A DNA stretch of 64,000 bases from Diphasiastrum complanatum (GCA_029204225.1 CM055105.1:14413221-14477220); one strand, 5' to 3'. Positions 34,604-48,089 are shown, counted from the first letter of the stretch. Notes: generated from the sequence alone by a model not told the origin. Numbers and translations are program-made.

Positions 34604-35647
34604 TGTAGCGCAGGCCTCCCAAAGGGAGCCGGGAACAATGACTTAGCTTCTCAGCCTTCAACTCTTGCCATCCAATCCCACTTGCCATACAAGTAGCCAA
34701 CTCGCCAACAACGATTAGACTTAACCAACTTGAAGTTCGTAACATCCATTTCAAGCAAGCGGTCTGACTTACATCAGACTTAACCAACTGAAAGCTTCAT
34801 CACGAGCGCTGGAAGCCAACCTGGCGCCACGCCAGACTGGACAGCCATAAACAGGTAACTTCCACCCAAGCAAGCCATCCAACTCAGCCAACAAGTTAGA
34901 GCCCGTTCCCTAAGAGCTTAACCCATTCACGTTCATGCAAGGAACACTCAGAATGACAAGCTACGACAGATATGGAGACAACCAGTTCCTGGATCAAATG
35001 GTCTCGACAGCATACCGCTGGCACCACGAACCGAATGGTCCCGACGGCATACCGCTGGCGTCCCGGCATACAACCCTTAGCTATGTGCCAACTTAAAAAA
35101 TTTTGAAGCGGCCTTACAACTGGCGCTTTTACCGAACAATGAAATCCAGAAGGTAATCATAGTCAGTTTGAGACAAATCCCACTTTATTGATAAATCTGA
35201 GAAGGTTACATTTCAAGTGTGTGACTAACCCTAGTCTACGGGGAGCTGGCATGCCAAGGCGAGTGCCAGGACAACATTCCAGCAAGGGAGGCTGAGACTT
35301 GGTTGGAGCTCAGCCTGAGTCGCAACCCGCACTCCCCTATAGTATTGGTGGGATTCGGCACCCCCCCTCATAGCAAGCACTCTACCCAAGATGGTAAAGC
35401 GCGTTTTTCACTCTCTAGATTTTATTGATCCCTAGGCTTCCTTTAATCAAGCCTAGATCGTGTGAGGTGATTGCACATCGATCTGAGCTCTCTGGACTTC
35501 GCTAGAACCGATCAAAGATTTTCAGCCATGGGAACTTGGCGCCGGCTGGACTCTGGTCACAGTGGCGCCGGGAGCGGCTGGGGCGCTGCTGGCGCCGGGG
35601 ACAATGCTGGCGCCGGAAGTAAAGCTTATAAAGGTAGCTTTACAACA
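34604..35647 (-). repeat. Family A LTR, reversed, with internal deletion
   Basis: It is 1044 bp long with both ends present. It has lost about 130 bp at about 34738, between two of the repeated 70-bp-type units. The GGCGCC-rich tract is at 35530-35620. The purine tract complement follows at 35648-35662. Confidence 0.8.
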
Positions 35648-37910
35648 TCCACCCCACCTTTATAAAATCTGATGTCCTCATCAGATTGTAGATTAAAGTA
35701 AAGGTGTCTCCCAATTAAAATAAATATACATTTAAGCTACTTGGCACAGTACTCAATTTACTGGTTACTTTTTATTAACATTGAAGCTGGCACACCACAA
35801 GTTGAGGGCTCAGCTCTTTGTACTGAAAAATTACATAACTTGAAAATATCTCTTTGTCTGTGAAAAGCGTAGATTTTATATCGCTTACGTAAAACTCAAG
35901 AAGCTTATTAACTGGTGACAGAGGCCTTTCTGTGAAATGTTCGCCCCTGTCGCTTCTGACTTTTTGACTTTGGAACTCCTTTGAGCTCCTGATTTGTCCT
36001 TGATGCACTTTGTGTTGAGCTCCCTGAGCTCCAGATTTGATCAGTTTCGCACAGGTATCAAGGCTCCCTGAGCCAAAGGATTTATCGTTTGATTGCCCAC
36101 TTTATGGTCCACTCCGTGCCTTGTTGCTTCTGCACCTTGATTTCTCTCCTTGTCCCAGCCTGATCTTGATACTTTTCCTTCTTGGCTCTTTAAGGTAGGC
36201 AAAGATTGAGTACTCCGCAATGCACCTCTCACTTAGCTTGAAGTAGCTTTTTGAATCAGCCCAAATGTAACCATTGACCTCATGGAATGACAAAGGGTCG
36301 CACCAGTTTGATCCGCATACGAACTATCTCTTCGTGTTTGTTTGAAGCATCATGTCCGTCGCGCAAAACTTGACTTTCACTCTCCTCGTGTGAGTATGGC
36401 TAGGTCACCTTGAATCTGCCCCCATTTTGATCAACTTTCATTCAAAATTTGCCCCAAGAGAGAGGTGTGTGTGATAGTTTCCCTCCACTTATAAAATCAG
36501 CTGATCGGACTTAGAGTAGAGTTCTTCGGACAAAAGGCCTTTCCAACACTTTGCTTCCCATCTGCTAGGATTATGGCTCGATCCAACTTGTTGCCAATCT
36601 CTGAAGAGGATTCTAGTCTTTTCCCCTTTGAGGAAAAACCCAACTGATACTGGATATCACCCATGCTCAGTGAGTTTCAGTTCCGAAGGTGGCCGTCTCA
36701 AAATGAAGACCAACTCCTCTATAGAAGATCTCCCCTGAAATTGCCCTTTCCAACTTTTGACTTCCTGCTTGCATCTGGTGGGCGTTGTCGCAAATGAAAC
36801 TAACCCAAGAAACAGGCTAGCCATCCATCCTTTGCAAACATTGAGTCGTTTCGTTGTCGTTCACGTGCGAGTACTTGAACTGCAAATCCGCGGCACAGAT
36901 TCTGGATATCGCCCATGCTCAGTGAGTTTCAGTTCCAAAGGTGGCCGTCCCAAAATGAAGACCAATTGCTCCATAGAAGATCTCCCCTGAAATGGCCCTT
37001 TCCAACTTTTGACTTCTTGCTTGCTTCTGGTGGGCGTTGTCACAAATGAAACTAACCCAAGAAACAGGCTAGCCATCCATCCTTTGCAAACATTGAGTCG
37101 TTTCGTTGTCGTTCACGTTTGAGTACTTGAACTGCAAATCCGTCCCACAGATTCTGTAGTCCTCTTTGTTTGATGGTATCAGCCTTCAAAAGAAAAGGTT
37201 CCTTCTCAAGCCATCAGCTCCTTGTATCACAAGCAATCATGCAAACCAGGCAAAGCACGAGAACTAAGACTCACCACGAATACATACAAGTAAGACACTC
37301 AGGCAGGTTTACTAACAAGTAACAAAGACAAGGGCCCCCTTTGAGATAATCCTGCCAACGGACCTTTGCCTGGCCGCGATCATACAAATCGATCACGGAA
37401 TCAGCCCACATAGGATACCCCTCCAACTATCCGTGCTTTCACCATTAGGCAGCACATTGCCTCAGTCACGCCCCACCACTTTTTGGTCGATAGCCCTTAT
37501 AGCTAAACGATCGGCAGCTATCCCGCACCGGCAACTAACCACCTGTGCTTTACACCCGAATTCGAGCAGCATCTCTTTATCAATTGTTAACCCGTACAGT
37601 TCGAATATGTCGCCCCGCACCCCACAAGGTACAGACCGTGCGCTTTCACCTCCCTAGGCAGCACTTTGCCTCATCCGTCCTACATGTAGACAGCGCCAGG
37701 CCCGAACCGCGAGAACTGACCGTGCTCACACCTCAAGGGCAGCACCTTGACTCATCAAGTCCCTCGTTCTGCCGACCACCCCGACCGTGGACGCACCCGT
37801 GCTTACACTGTGGGCAGCACCTTGCACAAAAGTTGTCTTGATGAACCCCAAACCGTGGCCATTTCCGTGAGATCCGCATATCTGACCGGCCAGTCGGCTC
37901 TGATACCACA
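35648..37910 (-). mobile_element. Family A internal region, reversed, with 250-bp duplication
   Basis: It is non-coding. The PBS complement is at 37896-37908 and the hairpin leader at 37434-37822. A tandem duplication of a unit of about 250 bp starts near 36727 and 36976; the same unit is duplicated at 24192 and 24443. Confidence 0.75.
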
Positions 37911-39124
37911 TGTAGCGCATGCATCCCAAAGGGAGCCGGGAACCACGACTTAGCTTCCCAGCCTTCAACTCTTGCCATCCAAACCCACTTGACACACAAG
38001 AAGCCAACTCGCCAACAACAGTCAGACTTAACCAACTTGAAGTTCCGAAAACCAACATTGAGATCCAACCTGGCACCATGCCAGATCGGGGGTCCCGATG
38101 TGGGTGACTTCCCTCCAAGCAAGCCGCCCGACATACATCAAAGTTAACCAACTCGAAGCTTCGTTACAAACGAGTAACATCCATTCCAAGCAAGCGGTCT
38201 GACTTACATCAGACTTAACCAACTGAAAGCTTCGTCACGAGCGCTGGAAGCCAACCTGGCGCCACGCCAGACTAGACAGCCATAAACAGGTAACATCCAC
38301 CCAAGCAAGCCATCCAACTCAGCCGACAGGTTAGAGCCCGTTCCCCAAGAGCTTAACCCATTCACGTTCATGCAAGGAACACTCAGAACCACAAGCCGCG
38401 ACAGATATGGAACAGCCAGTTCCTGGACCCAATGGTCCTGACATCATACCGCTGGTGCCACGGACCGAATGGTCCCGACGGCATACCGCTGGCGCCCGGG
38501 ATACGACCCTCAGCTATGTGCCAAGTTAAAAATTTGGAAGCGGCCTTACAACTGGAGCTTTTACCGAACACTGAAACCCAGAAGGTACTCAGAGTCAGTT
38601 TGAGAAAAATCCCACTTTATTGATAAATCTGAGAAGGTTACATTTCAAGTGTGTGACCTACCCTAGTCTCCGGGGCGCTAACATGCCAAGGCGAGAGCCA
38701 TGACAACATTCCAGCAAGGGAGGCTGGGACTTGGTTGGAGCTCGCCCTGAGTCGCAACCCGCACTCCCCTATAGTATTGGTGTGATTCGGCAACCCCCTC
38801 ATACCAAGCACTCTACCCAAGTTGGTAAAGCACGTTTTTCTCTCTCTAGGATTTTCTCTTTCTAGAAAGTCACTTTCTCTCTCTAGATTTTATTGATCCC
38901 CAGGCTTCCTTTAATCATGCCTAAATCGTGTGAGGTGATTGCACATCGATCTGAGCTCTCTGGACTCCGCTAGAACGGATCAAAGATTTTCAGCCATAAG
39001 AACTTGGCGCCTGCTGGATTCTGGTCCCAGTGGCGCCGGGAGCAGCAGGGGCGCTGCTGGCGCCGGGGACATAGCTAGTGCCGATGGCGCCAGATGTAAA
39101 GCTTGTAAAGGTAGCTTTACAACA
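37911..39124 (-). repeat. Family A LTR, reversed, complete (1214 bp)
   Basis: Both ends are present (TGTAGCGC... and ...TTTACAACA in plus orientation). It carries a GGCGCC-rich tract at 39000-39095. Confidence 0.85.
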
Positions 39125-39556
39125 AACGGGCTCTAACCTATCGGCTGAGTTGGACGGCTTGCTTGGTTGGATATTACCTGTTTATGGCTGTCCAGTCTGG
39201 TGTGGCATTAGGTTGGCTTCCAGCGCTCGTGACGAAGCTTTCAGTTGGTTAAGTCTGATGTAAGTCAGACCGCTTGCTTGGAATGGATGTTACTCGTTTG
39301 TAACGAAGCTTCGAGTTGGTTAAGTTTGATGTATGTCGGGCGGCTTGCTTGGAGGGAAGTCACCCACATCGGGACCCCCGATCTGGCATGGCGCCAGGTT
39401 GGATCTCAATGTTGGTTTTCGGAACTTCAAGTTGGTTAAGTCTGATCGTTGTTGGCAAGTTGGCTGCTTGTATGTCAAGTGGGTTTGGATGGCAAGAGTT
39501 GAAGGCTGAGAAGCTAAGTCGTGGTTCCCGGCTCCCTTTGGGATGCCCGTGCTACA
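39125..39556 (+). repeat. Family A LTR 3' third, plus orientation
   Basis: It joins base to base with the start of the reversed LTR at 39124 and ends at GTGCTACA, then joins base to base with a family B LTR fragment. The exact LTR-end junctions on both sides suggest recombination at LTR termini. Confidence 0.8.
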
Positions 39557-40048
39557 GACTGACCGGTCTCGGGGCCACCAACACGTGCTGGGCATTGGTC
39601 CTGGCTCGTCTGGTAGAGGGAGCTGAGACCTGGCGACTGGATTCCTGGTGCTGGTTGAGCTGCCCAAGTTTCTGTCCGCCGGACTCCCCCTATAGTTCTG
39701 CTGTGATTCGGCGCACCCCCTCTGTCCTGAAATATAGTGCTTTTTGGTAAAGCACGCTTTTTAGGACTTAGATTATATTTTGCTGATTAAGCCTGTCAAG
39801 TCTAGCAGAATCAGTCTGGCTCCCGGGCATGGGCCCCGGGAGCCGTCTCGATGGCAGAATCAACTCGCTTCCTGACTAGGCCATGACTCGAGCTCCAGAG
39901 CTAGCTCATGACTTGTGACTACTTGACTGGCTCACCACAGGTCGGAGGCTCAGTCCTTGACGTTCTAACTTGCTCTGGGACCTTAGGGAGCGTCACCCCT
40001 TAGAGTCTTACAAGGCACGCTGGGTGCACCTGAGTCAGCTTTGTAACA
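39557..40048 (-). repeat. Family B LTR fragment, 3' LTR of pol element
   Basis: These 492 bp cover the left half of the LTR (minus reading from TGTTACAAAGCTGACTC at 40048). The right half was replaced by the family A LTR fragment. The polypurine tract complement is at 40049-40062. Confidence 0.8.
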
Positions 40049-40289
40049 TCCTCCCCTCGTTTGCAAACGCTGATGTCCTCATCAGGGGCAAACTAGACCT
40101 AGGACGTATGGCACGTGCTTGATTCACCGGCCTTAACAACTTTGATCAAAAAAGATACATTGGCAGTACCACATGAAAAGTGTAGATAAAGTTCACTTAC
40201 GTAAAACATGTGTAAAGCTGCAAGTGATTTATTGACAAACTTAAGAAAGATACTTGGAAGTTCCTTGAACTTAAAAAATGGCCATGAGT

Positions 40290-43200
40290 AGTTATGTAGG
40301 AGGCATGCTGCCAGGTAGTGCTTTCTGTGCCGATATGGAAAAATAGCTATTGCGTTGATTCTTTTACAGATAGTACTTCAGGGGCTCCCTCCTTAAGTTT
40401 GTCTTCGTACTCCCAAGAAGCCTTAATGAGTGGAGCCCGTAGCCACTTCAGTAGATATTCACGTTGCACGCTAGTTCACTTTCTATGTGTCAATATTTGT
40501 TCTGGTACAAGCTGTCTCTTTGTATCATCAAGTGTAGTTGGTGGGTGACGGAGTTCATGTTGCCGATCAAATCGCTCATCTGGTTTGAGTAATGAGATAT
40601 GAAACACATTGTGTATATCCAAGCTGGATGGCAGCGCCAATCGGTAAGCCACTGGGTTGATCTTCTTGGTGACATAATATGGCCCCGCATAAGGTCGAAC
40701 GAACTTATGAGAGAAACCTTTTGGTAACGCAATGTCCTTTGTGTTCAGCCACACTTGATCACCCCTCCTCAAATTCCAGTTCTCGTCGATGTGGGTTTAC
40801 GTCGGCTGCCATACTTCTTTGGGAATGCTCTAAAAATGACTTCACCTCTGTCAACTTTATGTGCCACTCATTGATGAATTCCTCCACAGTGGGTACTGGA
40901 GTTTCTTGCATGCCTGTAAGAAAAGAGCTTGGAACAATCGGTAGTCGACCATTGCTTATCTCGAAGGGTGCCCTTCCAGTAGATCTGTTCACTTGGTTGT
41001 TATGTGCAAACTCGAGAATATCCAAGTAGTTGACCCAATTGGATTGGTCCCAAGCGACATAATTTCGTAAATATTGTTCAATCTGTCGATTAACTCGTTC
41101 CGTTTGCCCATCTGTTTGAGGGTGACATGCAGTGCTGAAATTCAGTCCAGTTCCCACGAGGTGAAATAGACAAGTCCAAAACTTTCCTATGAACTTGGTG
41201 TCTCGATTAGAAATAATCATTCTAGGTAGGCCATGGTATTTGAAGACACATTTGAAAAATAACCTTGCCACTTCTTCAGCTGTCACTGAACTTTTAGTTG
41301 GTACCAGGTAAACTTGCTTTGGAAAGCGGTCAACCACCACATAAATTGAGTCGAAGCCTTGGCACCATGGTAGTTGAACAATATAATCCATGCTCACCGA
41401 ATCCCATGGGTATGTTGGTACCGGTAATGGTTGGAGTAGTCTTGCTGGAGCTAGCGGTTCCACCTTCACTTGTTGACATGTCGGGCATGTTTGCACATAG
41501 GATTCAACATCTGTCCACATACCTGGCCAATAGAAGCCTCTTTTGAGAAGTTCATGCATGCGATCCACCCTTGGATGTCCGGCGGCTAGTACGTCATGAT
41601 GTTCGCAAGACTTTCTTCCTCAGGTTGATGTTGTCTGGGACATATACTCTGTGTTGTTTATAAACAACCATTTGATCTTTCCAAGTGAAATGTTTACGAG
41701 GCTTTCCCAGCTGGAATTCGATCATTAAGTCCTTCGCTAATGCATCTGCACCATAATTCTCTCTGATCTCTTGGAGTAGGCCAGTCACCTGAGTTGTCAC
41801 CGTTGCCATCAAGTGTTCCTGTCTACTTAGTGCGTCCGCCACCACATTGTTCTTTCCCGCCGTGTGTACAATATCTATATTGAATTTTGAGAGAAAGTTT
41901 TGCCATCACATTTGCTTTGGCGTGAGCATACCTTGGGATGAGAAGTACTTGAGTGATACATTATCAGTGAACGCCTTAAAGGGTTTTCTTGCCACATAAT
42001 GTCTCCAATGCTCCACTGCTTGAACTACTGTGACCATTTCTTTTTCATGAGTTGGCCATCGTCGCTCTACGTCACTCAATTTCTTTGAAAAATATGCAAC
42101 AGGTTTTCCGTCTTGCATCAACACAGCCCCAATAGCAAAGTTTGACGCGTCTGTATGTATTGCGAAAGGTTTGCTAAATTCCGCTAAGGCAAGGATGGGT
42201 TCTTGAGTGATCCGTCGTTTTAGTTCTTGGAATGTTGCTTCACATTTCGGTGTCCATGTCATCTTCAGATGAGTCTTGGTTTGCTCCAACAGTGGTGTCA
42301 CAATTTTGCTAAATGCCTCAATGAATCTCCTGTAAAAGTTACATAAGCCCACAAAGGATTTGATGCCGTAAACAGTTTTAGGAGCCAGCCAATGCAAGAT
42401 AGTCTTGAACTTCTTAGGATCCATCCGAATTCGTCCGTAGCCTATAACATGTCCAAGGAAATCAACTTCCTCTACCACAAATTCACATTTTTCTCTTTTT
42501 GCGAACAAGCTGTTCTTCCTCAGTCGTTGGAGGACCGTCCTTAAATGTTTAATGTGACCTTTGAGGCTACGACTAAACACCAAGATGTCATTGATGTACA
42601 CAATGACAAATTCATCTAAGCAGTCTTGAAAAATGTTGCTCATCAACGTGCAAAAAGTGGCTGGTGCGTTTGTTAGACTGAACAACATCACCCTGAATTC
42701 GTGGCTCCCATACCGTGTTCAAAAAGCCGTTTTGTGCTCGCCTTTAGCTATTTGAATTTGGTGATATCCAGATTTGAGATCTATTCGGCTAAAATATCTG
42801 GCATGCTTGAGCTGGTCGAACAGGTCATCAATTCTAGGCATGGGATACTTGTTCTTGATGGTATCTTTGTTGAGCATGTGGTAATCCACACACATCCGCA
42901 GTGTCTTGTCCGTCTTTTCCACGAATAACATTGGGGCTCCAAAAGGCGAAGCATGGGGTCTAATGAATCCTTTGTCTATCAATTCACCAAGTTGTCGTTT
43001 CAGTTCCACCAACTCTTCTTGGGACGTCCTATAGGGTGCTCGTGAAGTTGGTTCTGTTCCTGGTACCAACTCAATCTTATGGTCCACTGGTCTTCGAGGA
43101 GGTAACTTAGCTGGGAGTTCTTCCGGAAACACATCGCTAAATTCCTCTAACAAATCTGCCACCTCCTTTGGCAAGTTTTTCTGTTGTGCGTTTTTCCTTT

Positions 43201-43690
43201 CTGGAACCTCTTTGCAGATACAAAGAAAGCACTTTGACCTTTTCCCTTTCGCCATGCTTTTAATCACAGATGCAACAACCAGATTTTGTTCAATATCGGT
43301 GCCCTTAGCGTTCCCTCCAGACAGAGCTTTTGTCATATAGATCTGTCCTTTGTAATCCAAGAGACCCAAGTTTGAGCTCCTATCCAAAACTGAAATACAA
43401 TGTTCATTTAGCCAGGGAAGGCCCAAAATTACATCGAAGGCATCCATCTCTAAAATCAAAAAGCTAAGTTTAGCCTTCCATCTCCCAATTCGCACCGGGA
43501 TGTTCAATGTTGCTTTGTCTGAGTCCAATGCTTCCTTTGTTGTTTCTACCTTGAGCGTTGATGTTACATTTTTGGTCGGCAAGCTGAACTGTTCTACTAC
43601 GCTCCTTCAAATATAGTTATGTGAAGCTCCGGAGTCGATCATGAAATCTGACCCCGCAATCCTTTTGGATAGGAATAATAATCTTGAACC
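40290..43690 (-). pseudogene. Ty3/gypsy chromovirus protease-RT-RNase H-integrase-chromodomain, no gag
   Basis: Read on the minus strand: an aspartic protease with DSG at 43628-43636 (FMIDSGASHNYI) and a linker; RT (about 43000-42330); RNase H (to about 41820, VADALSR); integrase (41568-40900); and a chromodomain (about 40470-40330). It retains more than the copy at 12999-15745. Gag is absent: the leader (43728-44463) joins protease sequence within about 40 bp. Breaks include a stop right after NYI, CGA-to-TGA stops at 42716-42718 and 41903-41905, a 2-base deletion near 41604, a frameshift near 40770 and a stop in the chromodomain. The RT motif reads YIND (42587-42598) and the second integrase Asp is Asn (SNRD). 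Both are G-to-A changes. Confidence 0.9.
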
Positions 43691-43727
43691 AATCTTGGGG
43701 GTTGCTCCATGGAAGCTCTTCTCCATA

Positions 43728-44463
43728 CTTGTATGTCGTCCACCCACAAATGTAAACTCCTCCTTCAACTCCCAACTACATCAGATCACCTGGAAGAAGT
43801 TAAGCAACCAGGGGTTATTCAGGTCCAAACAAGCACACCACAAACGAACATACCAACCAAAGCAAACACAGAGGATCCCTCTCAAGCCACATTCCCCTTG
43901 AAACTGGACGTAGGACCTTTGCCTAGCCACGCCCACTCAAATCTATCACAGAATTAGCCCACGGGAAAACATCCATCCAACCATCCGTGCTTTCACCATT
44001 AAGCAGCACATTGCCTCAGTTATGCCCCACCACTTTTTGGTCGATAGCCCTTATAGCTAAATGATCGGCAGCTATCCCGCACCGGCAGCTAACCACCCGT
44101 GCTTTACACCCGAATTCGAGCAGCATCTCTATATCAATGTCTAACCTATACAGTTCGAATATGTCACTTCGCACCCCACAAGGCACAAACCGTGCTTTCA
44201 CCAACCTAATGGCAGCACATTGCCTCATCTGTCCTACGTGCAGACGACGCCAGGCCCGAAACGCGGGAACTGACCATGCTTACACCTCAAGGGTAGCATC
44301 TTGCCTCATCAAGTCCCCTTTCTGTCGACCACCCCGACCGTGGACGCACCCGTGCTTACACTGTGGGCAGCACCTTGCACAACGATTGTCCTGACAAATC
44401 CCAAAATGTGGCCATCCCTGTGAGACTTGCGTAGCTGATCGGCTAGTCGGTTGTGATACCACA
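43728..44463 (-). other. Family B leader of pol element with hairpin array
   Basis: Read on the minus strand: degenerate PBS at 44449-44461, hairpins from 44369 to 43989, then sequence similar to 7242-7529. Its 3' part differs from the leader of the gag elements, which may mark a separate subfamily or a deletion join. Confidence 0.7.
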
Positions 44464-45523
44464 TGTTGCGTCGATGTCTCAAAGGGTGCTGGGATTTGAG
44501 CGTTTTCCCCAACACGCGCTTAAGTCTAACATTCATCCATCATGCACTTACGTAAAAGCCAACTCAGAAACGTAACAAGGTTAACCATTCAGACTTAGGA
44601 AAAATGGAATCCCAACCAACCCGAAAGCCAACTCAGAATCCGTCCCCAAAAGGTAACCAAAGGCAAAGACAAGCCACACATGAAACCCAAGGCATAGTTT
44701 TCGCCAAACTGACCAACTGGCATAGTGGCAAGTCCCATGCACTGGCGACACAAAAAGGTTGTAGTAAGTGTCCTTCCACTTGGACCAGTCCCTGAGGCGA
44801 AACCGAAATGGTAATCATCCCCAAGGATCAACTTTATTAAATTTGGAAGAGATAGTTTCTGTCTGCCGGACTTCCCCTATAGTGGTCGCCAAACTGACCA
44901 ATTGGCATAGCGGCAAGCCCCATGTCGATGACAGGGACCCTTAGGCGCCAGCGATGCAAAAAGGTTGTAGTAAGGGTCCTTCCACTTGGACCAGTCCCGG
45001 AGGCGAAATTGAAATGGTAATCATCGCCAAGGATCAACTTTATTAGATTTGGAAGAGGTTACATTCATACATAGACTGACCGGTCTCGGGGCCACCAACA
45101 CGTGCTGGGCATTGTGCCTGGCTCGTGCTGGTAGAGGGAGCTGAGACCTGGCGACTGGATTCCTGGCGCTGGTTGAGCTGCCCAAGTTTCTGTCTGCCGG
45201 ACTCCCCCTATAGTTTTGCTATGATTCAGCGCACCCCCTCTGTTCTGAAACATAGTGCTTTCTGGTAAAGCACGCTTTTTGGGACTTAGTTTTTATTTTG
45301 CTGATTAAGCCTGGCAGAATCAGTCTGGCTCCCGGACATTATTCCGGCTGCCAAATCAACTTGCTTTCCTGACTAGGCCATGACTTGAGCTCCAGAGCTA
45401 GTTCATGACTTGTGGCTACTTGACTGGCTCACCACAGGTAGGAGGCTCAGTCCTTGACATTCTAACTTGCTATAGGACCTTAGAGAGTGTCACCCCTTTG
45501 AGTCTTACAGGGCACGCTGGGTG
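44464..45523 (-). repeat. Family B LTR shared by two elements, rearranged
   Basis: It acts as 3' LTR of the gag element (45524-49835) and 5' LTR of the pol element (39557-44463). It carries an internal duplication: the segment with TCGCCAAACTGACCAA and the AGGATCAACTTTATTA segment occur twice, around a misplaced scrap at about 44852-44884. Its outer end lacks the TGTTGTAAAG start. Confidence 0.75.
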
Positions 45524-45868
45524 GTTTGAGAAAGTTGATGTCCTCATCAGGGCCAAACTAGAACCTAAGACTCATGGCACGGGCTTAATTCACCGACCAG
45601 ACTTTAGTCACATATTCAAGGGCACGGGCTTGATTCACCGGCCAAAGGAAACCAACTGTAAAGAGAAGTAATGATATTGTGTTTTGCACCCAGCACAGGA
45701 AAAGTGTGGATCTAGTTCACTTACGTAAAACCTATGTAAATCTGCTGCACTTAGGCATTAGACTGAAGCTCACTCCTCGATGAGAAATGCGGCTTACTTT
45801 ATTAACATGAAAGAAAAAGCTACTTACGGCTCCCTTAAGCCTCAGATATGGCGCTCTGGATGAGTCCC
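45524..45868 (-). other. 3' untranslated region of minus gag element
   Basis: It is homologous to 19758-20124. The polypurine tract is mostly lost at the LTR junction (45523). No coding sequence is visible. Confidence 0.65.
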
Positions 45869-48089
45869 CTAGGACTCTAGATATTTTGTTTGGTCGTCCA
45901 GGTTGAGCTCCTTGAGCTCTGCATCGGCACTTAGATTCACCTCTGATGTAGAAACTGCAGGCAATGTTGGCTCCATTTGACCTCGCGTCAGCTGGTTTGT
46001 CACTGTTGGATGTCCTTCGTTAAAGAAGTGAGCTTTCGCTTGGTCACACAAGGTGAGCTCCTTGAGCTCTACATCGGCACTTGAATTCACCTTTGATGTA
46101 GAGACTATAGGCAATGTTGGCTCCATTTGTTCCTGTGTTAGCTGGTCTGTCATTGTTGGCTGTCCTTCGTTAAAGAGGTGAATGAGATTGGGAGGAATGG
46201 TTGGCTCAGGTTCATTTGTGTCGTTCTTTTCTAGTTGGTCCCCTGGCACAGCTCTGACGACACAAGGTCTCCTGCCATTATATAACAACACAAGGTTAAC
46301 CCCTTTTGCCAAGAAGGCCACCACATGTTCGTTAAACCAGCTTAATCCCAAAATAGCGTCGAAGGCATCAATCTTCAAGATTGTGAACGTTAGTCAATTC
46401 TTCCAGGTTCCCAGAGAGATTGGTAAGTTGGTTGCCAATCTACAAGTGGTCATTGTACCTTTTGCGGTCTCCACACAAATAGGAGTCACATTTTCTTCAC
46501 ATTGGATGTCCAATTCCCCTGTCGGTTTTTCTGACAAGTAGTTATGTGACGCCCCCAAGTCTACCATGAAGTAAATGATCCTGCCTTGAGTACATCCTTT
46601 CAGGTACAATAACTTGGATCCTCTTGCAAGAGTCGCCATAAGATGTTCACGATACGCCGCAAGTGCCCCTATCTGTTGTAAGGCATTCAGGTCAGACTCC
46701 ATCAAATCCGTTTCTAGGTCCTCTTTGTCATTCTGTTCACCATCTTCTTGATCAAATGCCTCTCTCTCCATCCTATCAAATCCTTCAATGGCAGCCATGA
46801 TTTGCTTATTCAATGGTTTGGGGCATGACCTCCAAGAGTGACCTTGCTGATGACAGTTGAAGCAACGCATGGAACTGCCCACCGTTGGTGAGTTGTTGCT
46901 GTGACTAGCTGAAGGTCCAACATTGTTTCTTCTCTGGAACATGTTCCCTCCATTGTTGCCTTGGTTGCCAAACCCTGTTTTTGTTGGGAATTTGTTCACG
47001 CTACTCGAGGCTTGGTTGCCATTTGGAGCTGAGTCCCCCCTTGAAAAGAAGCTCGGACTCGGTCTGGATCCACTAAATACTCTTGTTGAGGTTGTGGGAG
47101 TAGCTGGTGCCAATGTGCTCTCATAATCACAAACCATTTCAGCCGCTCGAATAGTTGAATTGAAATCATGGGGCATATAGCTGTCTATCGCACGCCGGGT
47201 CCAAGATTGCATTCCAGACAATAGGTAATGAGTTTTCTCCGCCTCGGACATATCTTCAATAGCCCATACACTATGTCTGAATTTATTGAGGTACTCTCGC
47301 AATGACCCTTTCTGTTTGAGCCCCGATAATTCTGTCCTCAATCTCATGTGTGAATCCTTCGGTATGAACTCCTCTCGTAACGCAACTTTGAATGCGTCCC
47401 ATGTCTGAAAATGCATTCCTGCCTTCTGGTACCAGTTTGTAGTGTAGCCCTCAAAATATGCTGATGCCAAGTCAGTTCTTTCTTCCTCAGGAGTGTTCAT
47501 CAGACGAAAGTAATGGTCCATGTGAAACAACCAATCTTCCACAACTCGAATGTCACGCTCTCCTTTGAAAGTAGGTGGTGCTTTCACTTTGGCAGTCTTC
47601 CTTGGGCCTTCCGTGTTTCGCGCTCATGGTTCTCTTGGTATCTGTGGAGGAGGTGCCACTGCATTCCCCCTAGTTGCTTCCAACTCTTCAAACCTGGCTT
47701 CGAGCTGTGTTAGCCCGTCTCTCATTTCTCTAGCAAGGTTAAATTGAGTAAGGTTCATGGTTCACAAAGATGTTTGCCATTCTTTCCTTTCTGTTTCTCT
47801 ATCCTTCTTCACCTCGCTAAGCATAGCCGATAGCCGTCATTGCGCTTGATAAGTATTGCCGCATCTTCACTTCAAAGAGGTCTTGTTGCGCCTCTGGCAA
47901 GGGTTCATCTCTTGGTGTAGGTTCAGAAGGGCCACCCATCTCTTCTTGGAGAGGCGCCACTGTGGAGTGCATATGCTCTTTCTTTCTCGACTTGGACCTG
48001 GTGCCATCTTGATGCATGCGAGAGCTGTATTCTCGAGCCAGCTCTTCTCCGTCCGTCAATGCCCGTAACTATTCAAGATGGTCCTCCAT
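45869..48089 (-). pseudogene. Gag-protease ORF of a gag-only gypsy element (minus copy)
   Basis: It is homologous to 17544-19757 over its whole length and has the same structure: Gag core open from 47587, an intact CCHC zinc knuckle (CFNCHQQGHSWRSC, about 46830-46870), a protease-like segment with D-L-G at 46553-46561, and an acidic repeat tail ending at 45869. Start is the ATG at 48089-48087. Breaks are a TAG at codon 7, a 7-bp duplication near 47825 that shifts the frame, a CGA-to-TGA stop near 47630, and a CGA-to-TGA stop near 46391. RT, RNase H and integrase are absent. D-L-G occurs in both copies, so it predates their separation; such a protease is not expected to cut. Confidence 0.85.

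Noticed and set aside
42719-43582. An independent functional gene for an aspartic protease plus RT start
   Set aside because: It is one open part of the gypsy pol remnant; the frame continues on both sides across single stop codons.
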